DNA of 64,000 nucleotides from Streptomyces sp. NBC_00663 (GTDB lineage: Bacteria; Actinomycetota; Actinomycetes; Streptomycetales; Streptomycetaceae). The position numbers and the translations under genes are program-made. Shown in pieces: positions 16,877-25,562 of the stretch. The notes below the pieces were generated by a model. That model did no database searches. It was not told where the DNA came from and worked only from the letters and a program-made list of their open reading frames with translations. The stretch covers positions 3,472,001-3,536,000 of the forward strand of contig NZ_CP109027.1 of NCBI RefSeq assembly GCF_036226885.1, read 5' to 3'. The stretch's first letter is position 1. Every line of letters starts with the position of its first letter.

Positions 16877-17193
16877 TTCCCGCCCCTGCGCTTCGCTTCC
16901 CGGACGGCCTTCTCCAGAGCCGCCTCCAGCGCCTTGTCCACCTCGCGGTAGCTGTCCCGGCTCTTGCCGATGATCTCGGCGAGATCATCCGTCTGCTTGC
17001 CGATCTCCTCGGCGCCGTACTTCCAGTCGTCCTGGAAGTCCTCACACGCGGAGTCGAGATCATCCGTACCCAACCCTCGGACGTCGGCACCTGACAGCGC
17101 CTTGCGCACGCCCGCGAGCGAGCTCGTCGACTTCCTCAACTTGCCCATGAACTCGGAGAGTTCATCACCGTCAACGGCCAGCCGACCCGCCAT
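16873..17193 (-). CDS. WXG100/ESX-like small protein, 106 aa
   Basis: Small all-helical protein of ESX size. The helix-turn-helix hairpin centre carries DDWKYG in place of WxG, with long amphipathic helices before (LSEFMGKLRKSTSSLAGVRK) and after (IGKQTDDLAEIIGKSRDSYR), and a basic tail AKRRGGK. Such proteins pair with a larger WXG/LXG protein for Type VII export, and the 4-nt overlap with the 454-aa gene supports this. A terminator hairpin sits about 70 nt upstream of its start, so it has its own promoter. Confidence 0.75.
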   Translation of the reverse strand: MAGRLAVDGDELSEFMGKLRKSTSSLAGVRKALSGADVRGLGTDDLDSACEDFQDDWKYGAEEIGKQTDDLAEIIGKSRDSYREVDKALEAALEKAVREAKRRGGK

Positions 17194-17262
17194 GCACTCA
17201 CTCCCCGCTCTTGCCGTGTGCGCGAGTGACGGACTCTATCCACGCCACCTGCTCAGCAAGGC

Positions 17263-17294
17263 GGGCGATCACTCTCCCGAGGGGAGTGATCGCC
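17263..17294 (-). terminator. Terminator of the secreted-protein gene
   Basis: Perfect 12-bp stem (GGGCGATCACTC / GAGTGATCGCCC) with an 8-base loop, 22 bases behind the stop codon of the minus-strand gene ending at 17317. It separates that gene from the WXG100-like operon. Confidence 0.8.
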
Positions 17295-17316
17295 CGACTG
17301 TGGGACCCTGTGATCG

Positions 17317-18345
17317 TCAGCGGTTGACGGCCTGGATCTCCTGTACGACGACATTCTGCGTGGCGCCGAAGTTGCCGTCGTCGAGGTCGCCACCCGTACC
17401 GCCGGTGCCGGTCCAGTGGATCTCCCAGGTGACCGTCGCGCGGAGCGGGAACGTGCCGTCGCCGGAAGACCGCAGGTACTTCACTCCGCAAGCCGGGGTC
17501 TGGTCGGCCTTCCCCTTGGCGTACGGCTCACCGATCCGGCCGTCGTTGATCTCGCAGACGCCGGATGCCGGGTAGGTCACGGCGTCGGCGGTGCCGGGCT
17601 CGATCTTCAGCGAGACGGGTTCCGCGGTCGCGGTCGCCTCGATTTGGAGCACCGGGACGGAGGCCGTGACGGACACCGGCTTGAAGGCGGCGCCGTCGAG
17701 CCAGGCCCAGGTAGGGAGGTTGACCTTGGTCGCTTCGGCGGGGGCCAGGGTCACCTTGGTGCCCGGGACGCGGATCTCGTTGTACGCGAGTTCGGCGAGG
17801 ATCTCGGGGGTGACGGCGTTCTCGTACTGGGCCGGCGGGGCGTCGCCCGTGTCCACCCAGAAGGGTCCCTTGTCACAGGAGTCCCAGCCCGGGGGGTAGC
17901 TCTTGTCTACGTACGAGTCCCACCAGTAACCCTTGCCGGTCTTGTCCTTGTTGAAGCCCTTTTTCTCGTCGTCCGCGTTGTACTTCTTCCGCTGCTCGGC
18001 ATCCCACTCGTAGCCGGTCGACTCGGCTTCCCAGATCGGCTCCAGCGTCTTCTGGAGCTGCTCCGGGGTGTATTTGGGCGCGTACCAGCAAGGAGGCGGG
18101 GTCCAGGAGGTGCTCGACGTCAGGGCGCCGGTTGAGGTGCCGCTGCCGTTCTTGGAACGGTCGAAGACGACGCCTCCGGCGGTGACGGAAAGGGTGTCTC
18201 CATTGGCATTGGCGCTCGTGTCCGCGCCGTCACCGTTCTCTCCGTATTTGCCACGCCCGGCATACGCCGACTGCGATGCGAGCAGCGAGAAACCTATGAT
18301 CGCCAGGGCTGTTGCAGCCCTCGCCACTTTCCTTACGGCTGGCAC
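17317..18345 (-). CDS. Secreted protein of unknown function, 342 aa
   Basis: An N-terminal signal peptide (KVARAATALAIIGFSLLASQSAYA) is followed by a mature protein rich in Trp, Tyr, Lys and Asp. It has paired cysteines (WTPPPCWYAP, WDSCDKG, SGVCEINDG, TPACGVKY) that could form disulfides outside the cell. The C-terminal half is beta-rich. GTG 18345 lies inside the end of the lipoprotein gene (13-nt overlap); a second GTG seven codons in is an alternative start. Cotranscribed with the lipoprotein gene and ended by a hairpin, just before the T7SS-like operon. No family recognised. Confidence 0.8.
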   Translation of the reverse strand: MPAVRKVARAATALAIIGFSLLASQSAYAGRGKYGENGDGADTSANANGDTLSVTAGGVVFDRSKNGSGTSTGALTSSTSWTPPPCWYAPKYTPEQLQKTLEPIWEAESTGYEWDAEQRKKYNADDEKKGFNKDKTGKGYWWDSYVDKSYPPGWDSCDKGPFWVDTGDAPPAQYENAVTPEILAELAYNEIRVPGTKVTLAPAEATKVNLPTWAWLDGAAFKPVSVTASVPVLQIEATATAEPVSLKIEPGTADAVTYPASGVCEINDGRIGEPYAKGKADQTPACGVKYLRSSGDGTFPLRATVTWEIHWTGTGGTGGDLDDGNFGATQNVVVQEIQAVNR

Positions 18346-18989
18346 GCCTTGTTCCCCCTGTTTGAAGCGATGTTGCTGGTCTGCCAGACTCCCTCGGCAT
18401 TCTTGGTGAGACTGGTGTTGTACAACACGTAGGAGCTGTCGTCGCTCGGCGACTTGTCGACCTTGTTGGTCTTTCGGTCCTTGATGAACGACTTGCTCTC
18501 GTCGGAGCAGTAGGTCACGTAGGCCTTGTTGGCTCCGGAGAGCGTGACCTTGTAGTTGAAGTACCGGGTCTCCCCGGTCCAGGAGTCACCACCGTCGATG
18601 TATCGCTGCACGTAGGTGATCGACGACTCCAGCGCCTTGCCCGTGTTGTAGAAGCCGAGCGCCTTCGTTCCCGTGCTCGCTTCGAAGATCGCCTCGTCCA
18701 CGGAGTTCACGCTCAGCGTGCTGTCGGCGAGAGCCGCATCCTTCGCCGCGTTGCCGGTCTTGTCGTACTCGAAGACGTTCTTGGCGTCGGACGGGAAGGT
18801 GATCTTCGGGCGGCCGGAGGAGTCCGACTTGCTCGGGCTGGGCGATGGCGACGCGCTGCCGCCGGTGTCGGCTCCCGCGATCTTGTCGTTGTCGTCCTTG
18901 GAGCTGTCATCGCTCCCGCACGCGGACAGCGTCAGGGCCGCTGCGGCGGTCAGCGTGAGCGCTGCGATCAGGGTGGGGCGGCGATTCAC
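18333..18989 (-). CDS. Lipoprotein of unknown function, 218 aa
   Basis: A lipobox is clear (TLIAALTLTAAAALTLSAC), giving a lipid-anchored surface protein. A Ser/Pro/Asp-rich linker (about 20-55) precedes a globular domain of about 150 residues, with a Gln/Lys-rich end. GTG 18989 is preceded by AGGAG at 6 bases, which fixes the start inside a longer open frame. The 3' end overlaps the start of the next secreted-protein gene by 13 nt, so both are in one operon. Confidence 0.85.
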   Translation of the reverse strand: MNRRPTLIAALTLTAAAALTLSACGSDDSSKDDNDKIAGADTGGSASPSPSPSKSDSSGRPKITFPSDAKNVFEYDKTGNAAKDAALADSTLSVNSVDEAIFEASTGTKALGFYNTGKALESSITYVQRYIDGGDSWTGETRYFNYKVTLSGANKAYVTYCSDESKSFIKDRKTNKVDKSPSDDSSYVLYNTSLTKNAEGVWQTSNIASNRGNKACQP

Positions 18990-19430
18990 GATCGGCTCCT
19001 GGTGAGGCGAGGCTTCTCTTGAGCGAACCAACGCTATCCAGCGGGGTGGGGTGACACCAGGGTGAAGCGGAGCACTTGGGGGTATGTATGGGGCCAAATC
19101 GTGCACTCCCCGGCCCGATTGAGCGGTCACGGTTGGGTAACGCGGGGGTTGGTGGCCGGGGCGTGCGGCGAACTGGTTGTTCCACTTATGAATGAGCAAA
19201 GGAGGACGTGGTGATGTCGCTCGCCGCCGGTCGTGTTCACGGCTGGCATCGGGCGCTTCCTCGCTGTAAGTCGATCCTCTGCTGAGTGAAGCGGTGCCTT
19301 CGCCATCCACCGCGGCCTCAGGGTGAGGTCCAGCCTCCTGGAGTGTGGCCTTCCTGGACGAGGAACGCTATCCAAGGGGCGGGGCAGCACACGCCCTCTT
19401 TGCTTTCGGTGGAAGAGAGGTGGGCCGGGC
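18990..19430. other. Gap holding promoter and one micro-ORF
   Basis: About 440 bases between divergent genes. It must hold the promoter of the lipoprotein operon and of the DUF192 gene. The only coding candidate is the 23-codon ORF with a strong ribosome site listed separately. The sequence ACGCTATCCA occurs twice (near 19031 and 19366), otherwise nothing is recognised. Confidence 0.4.
19214..19285 (+). CDS. Possible 23-aa micro-ORF
   Basis: ATG at 19214 is preceded by AAAGGAGG at good spacing, one of the strongest ribosome sites in the window, and the frame runs 23 codons (MSLAAGRVHGW...SILC) to TGA. It is upstream of the DUF192 gene on the same strand. It could be a leader peptide, a small protein or the stump of a lost gene. 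Confidence 0.3.
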   Translation: MSLAAGRVHGWHRALPRCKSILC

Positions 19431-19817
19431 GTGGGGCGGCGGTTTCGGGATGGACGGGCAGTGTTGGTTGTGCGGGGGGAGGCGGGGACGGTTTCTGTTC
19501 CGGTTGAGGTCGCCGCCTCCTATCGGGCCCGTACCAAAGGGCTGTTGGGGCGGGACTGTGTTGAGGGGGCCATGTTGTTGTCGCCCGCCAACAGCGTGCA
19601 CACCTTTCGGATGCGCATGGCGATCGATGTCGCCTACCTCGATCGCGATCTCGTCGTCATCGCCGTCCGGACCATGAAACCCGGGCGGTTGGGGCTGCCT
19701 CGGGTGCGGGCTCGGCATGTGGTGGAGGCCGAGGCCGGTGTCATGGCCGGGTGGGGGTTGCGGGGCGGGGTGCGGGTGGAGGTCGTGGCCGAGGCTGGGG
19801 CCGACTCCGCCGCGTAG
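19431..19817 (+). CDS. DUF192 family protein, 128 aa
   Basis: Small protein with the DUF192 signature: SYRARTKGLLGRDCVEGAM, then NSVHTFRMRMAIDVAYLDRD and GVMAGWGLRGG near the end, all at the usual spacing. Function is unknown; some family members are envelope-associated, but no signal peptide is seen. GTG 19431 is the likely start; the frame is open further upstream to 19323 without conserved sequence. It faces a hypothetical gene across a short gap. Confidence 0.75.
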   Translation: MGRRFRDGRAVLVVRGEAGTVSVPVEVAASYRARTKGLLGRDCVEGAMLLSPANSVHTFRMRMAIDVAYLDRDLVVIAVRTMKPGRLGLPRVRARHVVEAEAGVMAGWGLRGGVRVEVVAEAGADSAA

Positions 19818-19845
19818 GGGTGGGTGGGGCGGGCGTACGCGACGG

Positions 19846-20436
19846 TTACCAACCCACCTCCTGCTCCCCCACCACCTCACTCCCGATGTACGCCGCCAGC
19901 TTGCGGGCCCGCGGCAGGTCGCCCCACTTGTCCGTGTGGACGAAGACGGTGTGGTGCTCGGTCCAGGTGTCCCACTGGGCGTGATTGCCGTGGAAGACGA
20001 CCTGGACGCCGTCGTATCGCGGCGTGCCGTGGCAGTCCGCCTCGTCGTCCTCCGGCCATCTGCCGTGCCAGTCGATGGAGGCCGTCCCCGCGCCGAGGGC
20101 CGCCACGAAGAGATCCTCCAGCTCTCCCCTCGGGAACTCCTCCGAGAGGTCCAAGGGCAGGGCCGCCTCCAGTGTGGCGTCGTCCGCTGTCATCACGTCC
20201 GCATCGAAGCTGAGGTACTCGCCCGTGGACGGGTCCTTGCGGGCGTTCAGGTAGTCGTACGGGGCCTGCGGGAGTGCCTTCGCCATCCTGCGTACGTCCG
20301 CGACCGTGTGCAGCTCAGCCATCAGCCATACCTCGTCCGCGATCTGCTCCAGGAGCCCTACCAGGCGCTTGGCCTGCGCGTATGCCATCGCCGCGTCGGC
20401 GGTGCGGAGCACCGGGTACGCCTTGGAGTTACCCAT
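19846..20436 (-). CDS. Hypothetical protein, 196 aa
   Basis: Cytosolic acidic protein with an N-terminal helical region (KRLVGLLEQIADEVWLMAEL) and a C-terminal part with VQVVFHGNHAQWDTWTEHHT. I recognise no domain. Start ATG 20436. It stands alone on the minus strand next to the XRE/DUF397 pair and may belong to the same accessory block. Confidence 0.7.
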   Translation of the reverse strand: MGNSKAYPVLRTADAAMAYAQAKRLVGLLEQIADEVWLMAELHTVADVRRMAKALPQAPYDYLNARKDPSTGEYLSFDADVMTADDATLEAALPLDLSEEFPRGELEDLFVAALGAGTASIDWHGRWPEDDEADCHGTPRYDGVQVVFHGNHAQWDTWTEHHTVFVHTDKWGDLPRARKLAAYIGSEVVGEQEVGW

Positions 20437-20500
20437 GGGCGGAGCCTCGCATGGCGTTGCGAGCGGTCGCCAGTCGGTTTCGTCGGCCGCCCATTGCGCG

Positions 20501-20689
20501 TTACGGGGTAGGGGGCGTGGTTGTCAGCGCCTCGATGAAGGGGGTGAAGGTGGCGGTGGGGAACGTAAGGGTGGGGCCTGAGGGGATTTTGGAGTCGCGG
20601 ATGGCTATGTGGGTGGAGGTGTTGGCGATCTCCACGCACTCGTTGCCGTCGTCGGGGCCCGAGTAGGACGACTTGCGCCAGTTTTCCAT
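20501..20689 (-). CDS. DUF397 protein, 62 aa
   Basis: Small protein with the full DUF397 signature: WRKSSYSGPDDGNECVEIA, then IAIRDSK and a C-terminal F-x-x-F-I-E-A-L end. In Streptomyces these proteins are encoded beside XRE/DUF5753 regulators (the WhiJ-type pairs) and are thought to bind or antagonise them. The ATG at 20689 lies 7 nt behind the regulator stop, in the same operon, fitting that pattern. Confidence 0.9.
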   Translation of the reverse strand: MENWRKSSYSGPDDGNECVEIANTSTHIAIRDSKIPSGPTLTFPTATFTPFIEALTTTPPTP

Positions 20690-20696
20690 GGGTGCC

Positions 20697-21533
20697 TCAC
20701 AGCTCCTTCGCCAGCCGGTTGATGAACTCACGCGACCGCTCCGGGTCGAGTGAGACACCTTCCACCTTACGGAAGCGCGTTCGAAAGGCGCCGAGCTGCG
20801 CCTCACCGTCGATGAAGGCCGAGCCGTGCGGTACGTCGCGCACCACGGTGTCCAGCTTGGGCACCGGGCCGCCGACGTACGTCATGGTGCTGGCCGCTCT
20901 CCCGAAGCCGTCGAGGTCGAAGGGGATGACACGCACGGATGTGTCGTCCGCCTCCGAGAGGTCCAGGAGCTTGGCGAGTTGCACCCGAGAGGCGCTGCGG
21001 TCGCCGACCCGGATACGCAGGGCCGCCTCATGGATGACCAACTCATAGGGGAAGTCGACCCTTTGGCCTGCCATTCGGTGCTGGACGCGCACCTCCAGCT
21101 CTTCCTGGGTGAGTTCGGGGACCCTTGCGGAGAAGACGCCACGGGCGTAGGCCTCCGTCTGCAACAGGCCGGGAACGTAGAGGATCGCCACATCGCGCCG
21201 GAAGGTGGCGTGGTGGTTCAGTTCGGAGATGTCCAGGAACGACGTCGGCAGGAGCCCCCGGTACTCCTCCCACCAGCCGCGCGTTCGGTCGGCGGCCATC
21301 GCGGCCAGGGCATCGACGAACTCCCCGTCCGTGCAGGCGTAGTGGGACGCCAGGCGGCGGAGTCGCTCCTCGCTCACTCCGGCGAGCCCGGATTCGATCT
21401 GGGTGATCTGGACCCGGTTCGCCCCGAGCAGCGCCGCTGCCTCGATGGTGGTGAGCCCCGCTCCCTCGCGCAGTCTGCGCAGCTCGATCCCCAGGCGCAT
21501 CTGACGCGCAGTCGGTTCGCGCCTCAGGACCAT
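20697..21533 (-). CDS. XRE-family regulator with DUF5753 domain
   Basis: DNA-binding regulator of 278 aa. HTH at about residues 9-60 (LGIELRRLREGAGLTTIEAA, recognition helix NRVQITQIES), then the DUF5753 ligand/partner domain (SFLDISELNHHATFRRDVAI, PGLLQTEAYARGVF). This is the WhiJ-like class of streptomycete developmental regulators, many per genome, each paired with a DUF397 protein as here. Start at the ATG 21533 is preferred; ATG 21554 is possible. An anti-sigma-type ATPase lies divergently next to it, the common third member of such loci. Confidence 0.85.
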   Translation of the reverse strand: MVLRREPTARQMRLGIELRRLREGAGLTTIEAAALLGANRVQITQIESGLAGVSEERLRRLASHYACTDGEFVDALAAMAADRTRGWWEEYRGLLPTSFLDISELNHHATFRRDVAILYVPGLLQTEAYARGVFSARVPELTQEELEVRVQHRMAGQRVDFPYELVIHEAALRIRVGDRSASRVQLAKLLDLSEADDTSVRVIPFDLDGFGRAASTMTYVGGPVPKLDTVVRDVPHGSAFIDGEAQLGAFRTRFRKVEGVSLDPERSREFINRLAKEL

Positions 21534-21733
21534 CAGTCGCCCCCGCTTCAACATGCCTGCCAGTACCGCTCGTTCGGGGTCAGATTACGGGATCGGCTTG
21601 CTCGGTATTACATGCAAGCCGTACCGTCAGTGACGCAACGCACACGCTGCGGAAGTGCACCGCTCCGCCCTGCCATGGCGCCGGCGGCACCGCCACCGCA
21701 TGCCACCCACCCCCCACTGACCGGGAGTTGACC

Positions 21734-22138
21734 ATGCCCGAAACCGAATCCGCCCCCTGGGAGTACACGCTCTACATCCCGAACGACGTCCGTTCCGTCA
21801 CCGTCAGCCGTCGCACCCTCCGCCTCATCCTGACGATGCACGGCCTGATCCGGCTCGTCGACGTCGCGGAGCTCCTCGCGGCCGAGTTGGTCTCCAACGC
21901 CGTACGGCACACGAAGGGGCCCGCTGCCTTGCGGGTGCGTTGGGCGGCGGGGGTGTTGCGGATCGGGGCGTGGGACGCGGACCCGCAACCACCTGAATCC
22001 GTCAGCGAGTTGGGGCTCTCGGAGGAAGGACGGGGGCTCGTTCTCATCCGGGCCTGTGCCGATCTGTGGGGGTGGCAGCCCCTGTCAAGGGATGGCCGAC
22101 GAGGCAAGTACGTGTGGTGCGAGCTTGCCGCCGCTTGA
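21734..22138 (+). CDS. RsbW-like ATP-binding (HATPase_c_2) protein
   Basis: Small GHKL ATPase of 134 aa. The N box is AAELVSNAVRHTKGPAALRV near residue 53 and the G1/G2 area contains GAWDADPQPPE and EEGRGLVLIRACAD. Such stand-alone domains act as serine kinases or anti-sigma factors in partner switching. ATG 21734 has GGGAG six bases upstream. It is divergent from the XRE/DUF397 pair, a typical Streptomyces trio. Confidence 0.88.
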   Translation: MPETESAPWEYTLYIPNDVRSVTVSRRTLRLILTMHGLIRLVDVAELLAAELVSNAVRHTKGPAALRVRWAAGVLRIGAWDADPQPPESVSELGLSEEGRGLVLIRACADLWGWQPLSRDGRRGKYVWCELAAA

Positions 22139-22282
22139 CTCGTTTCGCCGCGCTGACCTGGCGAAACGGAAGCGTCCCGTCCATGTCCTTGATCCGTAAC
22201 GATCGCGGAGGGTGTCTGGATCGGTGCGCTCCGCTGTGCAGAATCAGAGCGCCAGTCGAGGCCAATCACACGGGGGAACACC

Positions 22283-22999
22283 ATGGGCGCTGCCCGCATC
22301 AGACTCAAGACGTACGTCCTCGGCGCCGCCGCCGTCGCCGCGCTGCTGTCGTCCACGGCGTGCGAGCCGGGCGGGAGCACGGACGACGCGGCGACGGGCG
22401 GTACGCCGTCCAGCTCGTCCAGCAGTACGCCGAGCACGTCCGCCTCCGGCACGCCCAGTACGGCCACCCCCGACAACGACGACGCGGACGTCGGCGGCGA
22501 GGCGGGCGCCACGGTGGACACCGGCGGAGAGACCTCCGGTGAGGAGGCCAGGCCCTGCACCGACTCCGACGTCTCCGTCGTCACGAAGGTCTACCCGCAC
22601 GACGAGGCCCGCCATCTGCTCCTCACGGCGACGAACATCAGTGACTCGAAGTGCACGCTGTACCTGTACCCCTACGTGTCCTTCGGCGACGGTGCCGTGG
22701 AGCAGATCGGCCCGATGGAGTCCAAGCCGAAGAAGCTCGCGACAATCGCGCCGGGAGGGAAGGGGTACGCCGGTCTGCTGCTGTGGCGGGCGGACGAGGA
22801 GACGACCGCCGTGAAGTCGATGACGATCGGCTTCGTGGACATCGAGGACGTCGAGGCGGGTGTCGCGCAGCTCGCCGTCGAGTTCCCCGACGGGACGGAC
22901 TTCCTGAACGTCGGTGACCCCGCCGTCAGCGCCACTCCTCAGGTCACGTACTGGAACACCGACCTGGCGGCGACCGAGAAGTTCATGTTCGCCAGGTGA
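22283..22999 (+). CDS. DUF4232 lipoprotein, 238 aa
   Basis: Lipoprotein: the signal ends in AALLSSTACEPGG (lipobox SSTAC), followed by a 60-residue Ser/Thr/Pro/Asp spacer and a DUF4232 domain. The domain has LLTATNISDSKCTLYLYPYV near residue 112 and LLLWRADEE near 165. The domain is common among Streptomyces surface proteins; its role is unknown. Start ATG 22283. No coupled neighbour. Confidence 0.85.
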   Translation: MGAARIRLKTYVLGAAAVAALLSSTACEPGGSTDDAATGGTPSSSSSSTPSTSASGTPSTATPDNDDADVGGEAGATVDTGGETSGEEARPCTDSDVSVVTKVYPHDEARHLLLTATNISDSKCTLYLYPYVSFGDGAVEQIGPMESKPKKLATIAPGGKGYAGLLLWRADEETTAVKSMTIGFVDIEDVEAGVAQLAVEFPDGTDFLNVGDPAVSATPQVTYWNTDLAATEKFMFAR

Positions 23000-23062
23000 C
23001 GGTGACCCACACGCTCGCGTGACCACGCTCAAGTCCCGTACGCCGACTGGTATGAATGGTGA

Positions 23063-23440
23063 ATGCAGGAAGATACGGCGCGGTCCGCGATCGACACCTT
23101 CATCTCCGCCTTCAACGCCTCGGACGACGCGTATGTGACGTCGCTGCTCTCGCAGGCTCTGACTTCGGACGTGGTCTTCTGGGGGCCGTTGGGTCGTAGT
23201 GAGGGGATCGAGGCGGTCGAGCGGTTCGTGCTGGACATCCGACGGCATCCGGCCGGGGCCGGCACGATGGTGCGCTGCTCGGCGGTGGACATGCCCGACG
23301 AGTGGGCGCGGTACGAGTGGGTCTTCACCACCCCGGACGGCGGCCCCCGCCTCGCGGGAACGGACGTCGTCCATCTGCGCCGGAGTCTCATCGACCAGAT
23401 CATCGTCTTCGCCGGGGAGATCAAGCCGTCCGGCTCCTGA
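23063..23440 (+). CDS. SnoaL/NTF2-like protein, 125 aa
   Basis: Cone-shaped NTF2-like fold is suggested by the size and the pattern SAIDTFISAFNASDDAYV, DVVFWGPLGRSEGIEAVERFV, YEWVFTTPDGG and IDQIIVFAGEI. Members are small enzymes or binding proteins; no catalytic pair can be assigned. Start ATG 23063. It converges on the immunity-like gene (gap of 19 bases). Confidence 0.75.
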   Translation: MQEDTARSAIDTFISAFNASDDAYVTSLLSQALTSDVVFWGPLGRSEGIEAVERFVLDIRRHPAGAGTMVRCSAVDMPDEWARYEWVFTTPDGGPRLAGTDVVHLRRSLIDQIIVFAGEIKPSGS

Positions 23441-23459
23441 CCGACGGGGTACGCCCCGC

Positions 23460-23840
23460 TCACGACCAGCTGATGCGGGGCGCCCCGCTCACCACGTCGA
23501 TCGATCCCCAGTCCCCTTCGATGTGGAACGCCGAACCGTTCCAGTACAGCGCGTCGATTCCCCCGTAGTCCGTCTCACCGGCGGCGTCCACCGCCGGCGG
23601 TGTTCCCTGACCGGTCCAGGTGAGGCTCCTGACATCGGGGAACTCGATGCCGGCTCTCGCGTAGCAGTTCTGCTCGCCGGGAGCCGGGGGACGGTAGGCG
23701 GGGTGCCGGGCCGTGAGGACGAGTTCCACGTCCAAGGCCAGTCGGCCGGGCGAGGCGGTTACACCCAGGACGAAGCTGTCCTCCAGATAGACGCCCTCGA
23801 ACCCGGTCAGTTGCGGGTAGTCGACCTTCTCACTGCTCAC
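23460..23840 (-). CDS. Candidate immunity protein, 126 aa
   Basis: Unrecognised small acidic protein (VSSEKVDYPQLTGFEGVYLE at the start, IDALYWNGSAFHIEGDW near the end), predicted mostly beta. Its GTG overlaps the stop of the toxin-like C-terminal frame upstream by 4 nt (GTGA), the classical coupling of polymorphic toxin and immunity genes. The reading frame is intact although the upstream gene is damaged. Assignment rests on position and size only. Confidence 0.6.
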   Translation of the reverse strand: MSSEKVDYPQLTGFEGVYLEDSFVLGVTASPGRLALDVELVLTARHPAYRPPAPGEQNCYARAGIEFPDVRSLTWTGQGTPPAVDAAGETDYGGIDALYWNGSAFHIEGDWGSIDVVSGAPRISWS

Positions 23841-25555
23841 GGCAAATCCCAGACGATCGGTGTGTGGTTCCCGGGACTCTTCCTGGCGACCGGGTTCCCC
23901 TGCGGGTCGATACGTTCTCCCTGAGCATTCCTTATCTCGACGTGCGGCGTCCCGCTTCCAGGTGCCCTGCTGCTGCCCTCCTTCAGGGTGACCCACGGGC
24001 TGGAGAGTTCGCCCCCGGGCCTGCTCCACCGCCTCCGCCGTTGCTTCCACCACCACCGGCGGCGCCCAGCGCCCCCTCTCCTGTGACGGCCGCACCCGCC
24101 ACGGCCAGGCCCGCGCCGGGTGGGAACAGGGCCAGGAGGGAGAGGAGGAGCAGGGCGAAGCCGAGGTAGACGAGGAAGTGGTCCAGGGCGTCGAGGAGGT
24201 GGGCGGTGGGGATGGCCCGGCCTTCCGTGCCTGCCGCGCCAAGGCTTCGCCAGAGGAGGAGGGTGCCGGTGGTGGCCGTGCCCAGGGCTGATGCGGTGCG
24301 GAAGCGGTGGGTGGCCAGCGGCTCGGCGAGGAGGGGGACGGCGATGACCGTCCGGCGCCAGGTGCGGAGCAGGGTGGTGAGTTGCCAGGCGGCCCAGGCC
24401 AGGGCGGCCACAGCGAAGGCCCGTAGGAGCTGCGGGCCGGTGCCTTTCGTGAAGTACTTCCTGTAGTCCGGCCGTCGACTTGAAGGAGCCCACGCCCAGG
24501 AAGAGGACAGCCGGGAGCAGCAGGACGCCCGGGACCAGCCAGGCCAGGAGGCGTCTGCGGCGGGAGGGCGTGGTGGGGTGGGGCGTCGCCGCTCGGATGC
24601 GGGCTCGCAGGTCCGGCGTACGCCATGTCGTCGCGTCGTCGGTGGCGGTGATGCGGGTGGCCAGGTCGGCCACGGTTCGGTGTAAGGGCGGCGTGGATGC
24701 CGTGTCGTAGAAGTCGTAGAAGAGGTTTCGGCGCAGGCGCAGGAAGCGGAGGGCTATGAGGGGGGTCCAGGGGAGGCGCAGGGTCGCGTAGTGGAGTGCG
24801 GCCGCGATCGTGTCGCCGTCCCGGCGTTCGGCGGGGAGGAGTGTGTCGGGGAGGCGGCGCTTTGCTCGGTGGAGGGTCACGAAGTCCGCCGTCATGGCCA
24901 GGAGCACCGCGGCTGGAGGCGCGAGGGCGAGGGTGGGCTGAAGGTTCTCCAGCCAGTCGTCCGCGGGGGTACGTGCGTGTGTGGCCGCGTAGTTGTTCAG
25001 GGTGTGGTGGGCCACCGCCGCCGAGAGAGGGAGCAGGGCCAGGGGCTTCCACCACTCCTTCGCTCGCCACAGCACTCGCACGCCCAGGCCTGCGACCGTC
25101 GACCACACCAGGTGCGTGAACGTCCCGACCGCCACCTCTCCCCCATGGCTCAGGTCCAGAGGAGCGACGGGCGCCGGTAACCAGGATGTGAACACCTGGG
25201 ACGGACCCGGGACATACGGCACCGACAGGCTCTCCGGCACGATCCAACCGCCGTGCGCGGCGATGGCGCGGTCCGCGTCCAGGGAGTAGCGCAGCAGCGC
25301 CTCCAGCAGCCAGCCCTACAGGAGGAGGGGGGAATAGGCGGTGGTGTTCACGACCCGCATCAGGGACTGGTCCGTCTGGTCGGCGATCAGCCTGGTGTAC
25401 GACAACTCCAGTAGCGCCGCCGCCGTACCGCATGCGTACACGCCGACCAGGACGGCCAGAAGGACCGTCGTCACGCCCACGGAACGGGTGGGCCAGGAAA
25501 GCAGGAGCAGTTGTACGACCCCGTATACGGCCGCGGTCACCATGAGCACGGTCAT
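23837..25555 (-). pseudogene. Decayed PrsW-like membrane protein with toxin-like C-terminus
   Basis: N-terminal membrane segments (MTVLMVTAAVYGVVQLLLLS) start 7 nt behind the OmpA gene. PrsW-protease-like parts follow: LLEALLRYSLDADR, FTHLVWSTVAG and HHTLNNY. Damage: an in-frame TAG at 25316-25318; the EExxK motif expected just before LLEALLRY is missing, as if deleted; a +1 shift near 24466-24474, after which the sense sequence YRKYFTKGTGPQLLRAF continues in another frame to 23983; and a -1 shift in a five-base G run at 24012-24016. The last 50 residues (HVEIRNAQGERIDP, KSPGNHTP) then read in the first frame again and resemble polymorphic-toxin tips. Confidence 0.7.
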
Positions 25556-25562
25556 GCGTCCG

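Noticed and set aside
23460..25433. 657-codon frame including the immunity protein
   Set aside because: Upstream part is a Pro/Arg shadow of the PrsW-like gene; only the last 126 codons are real.
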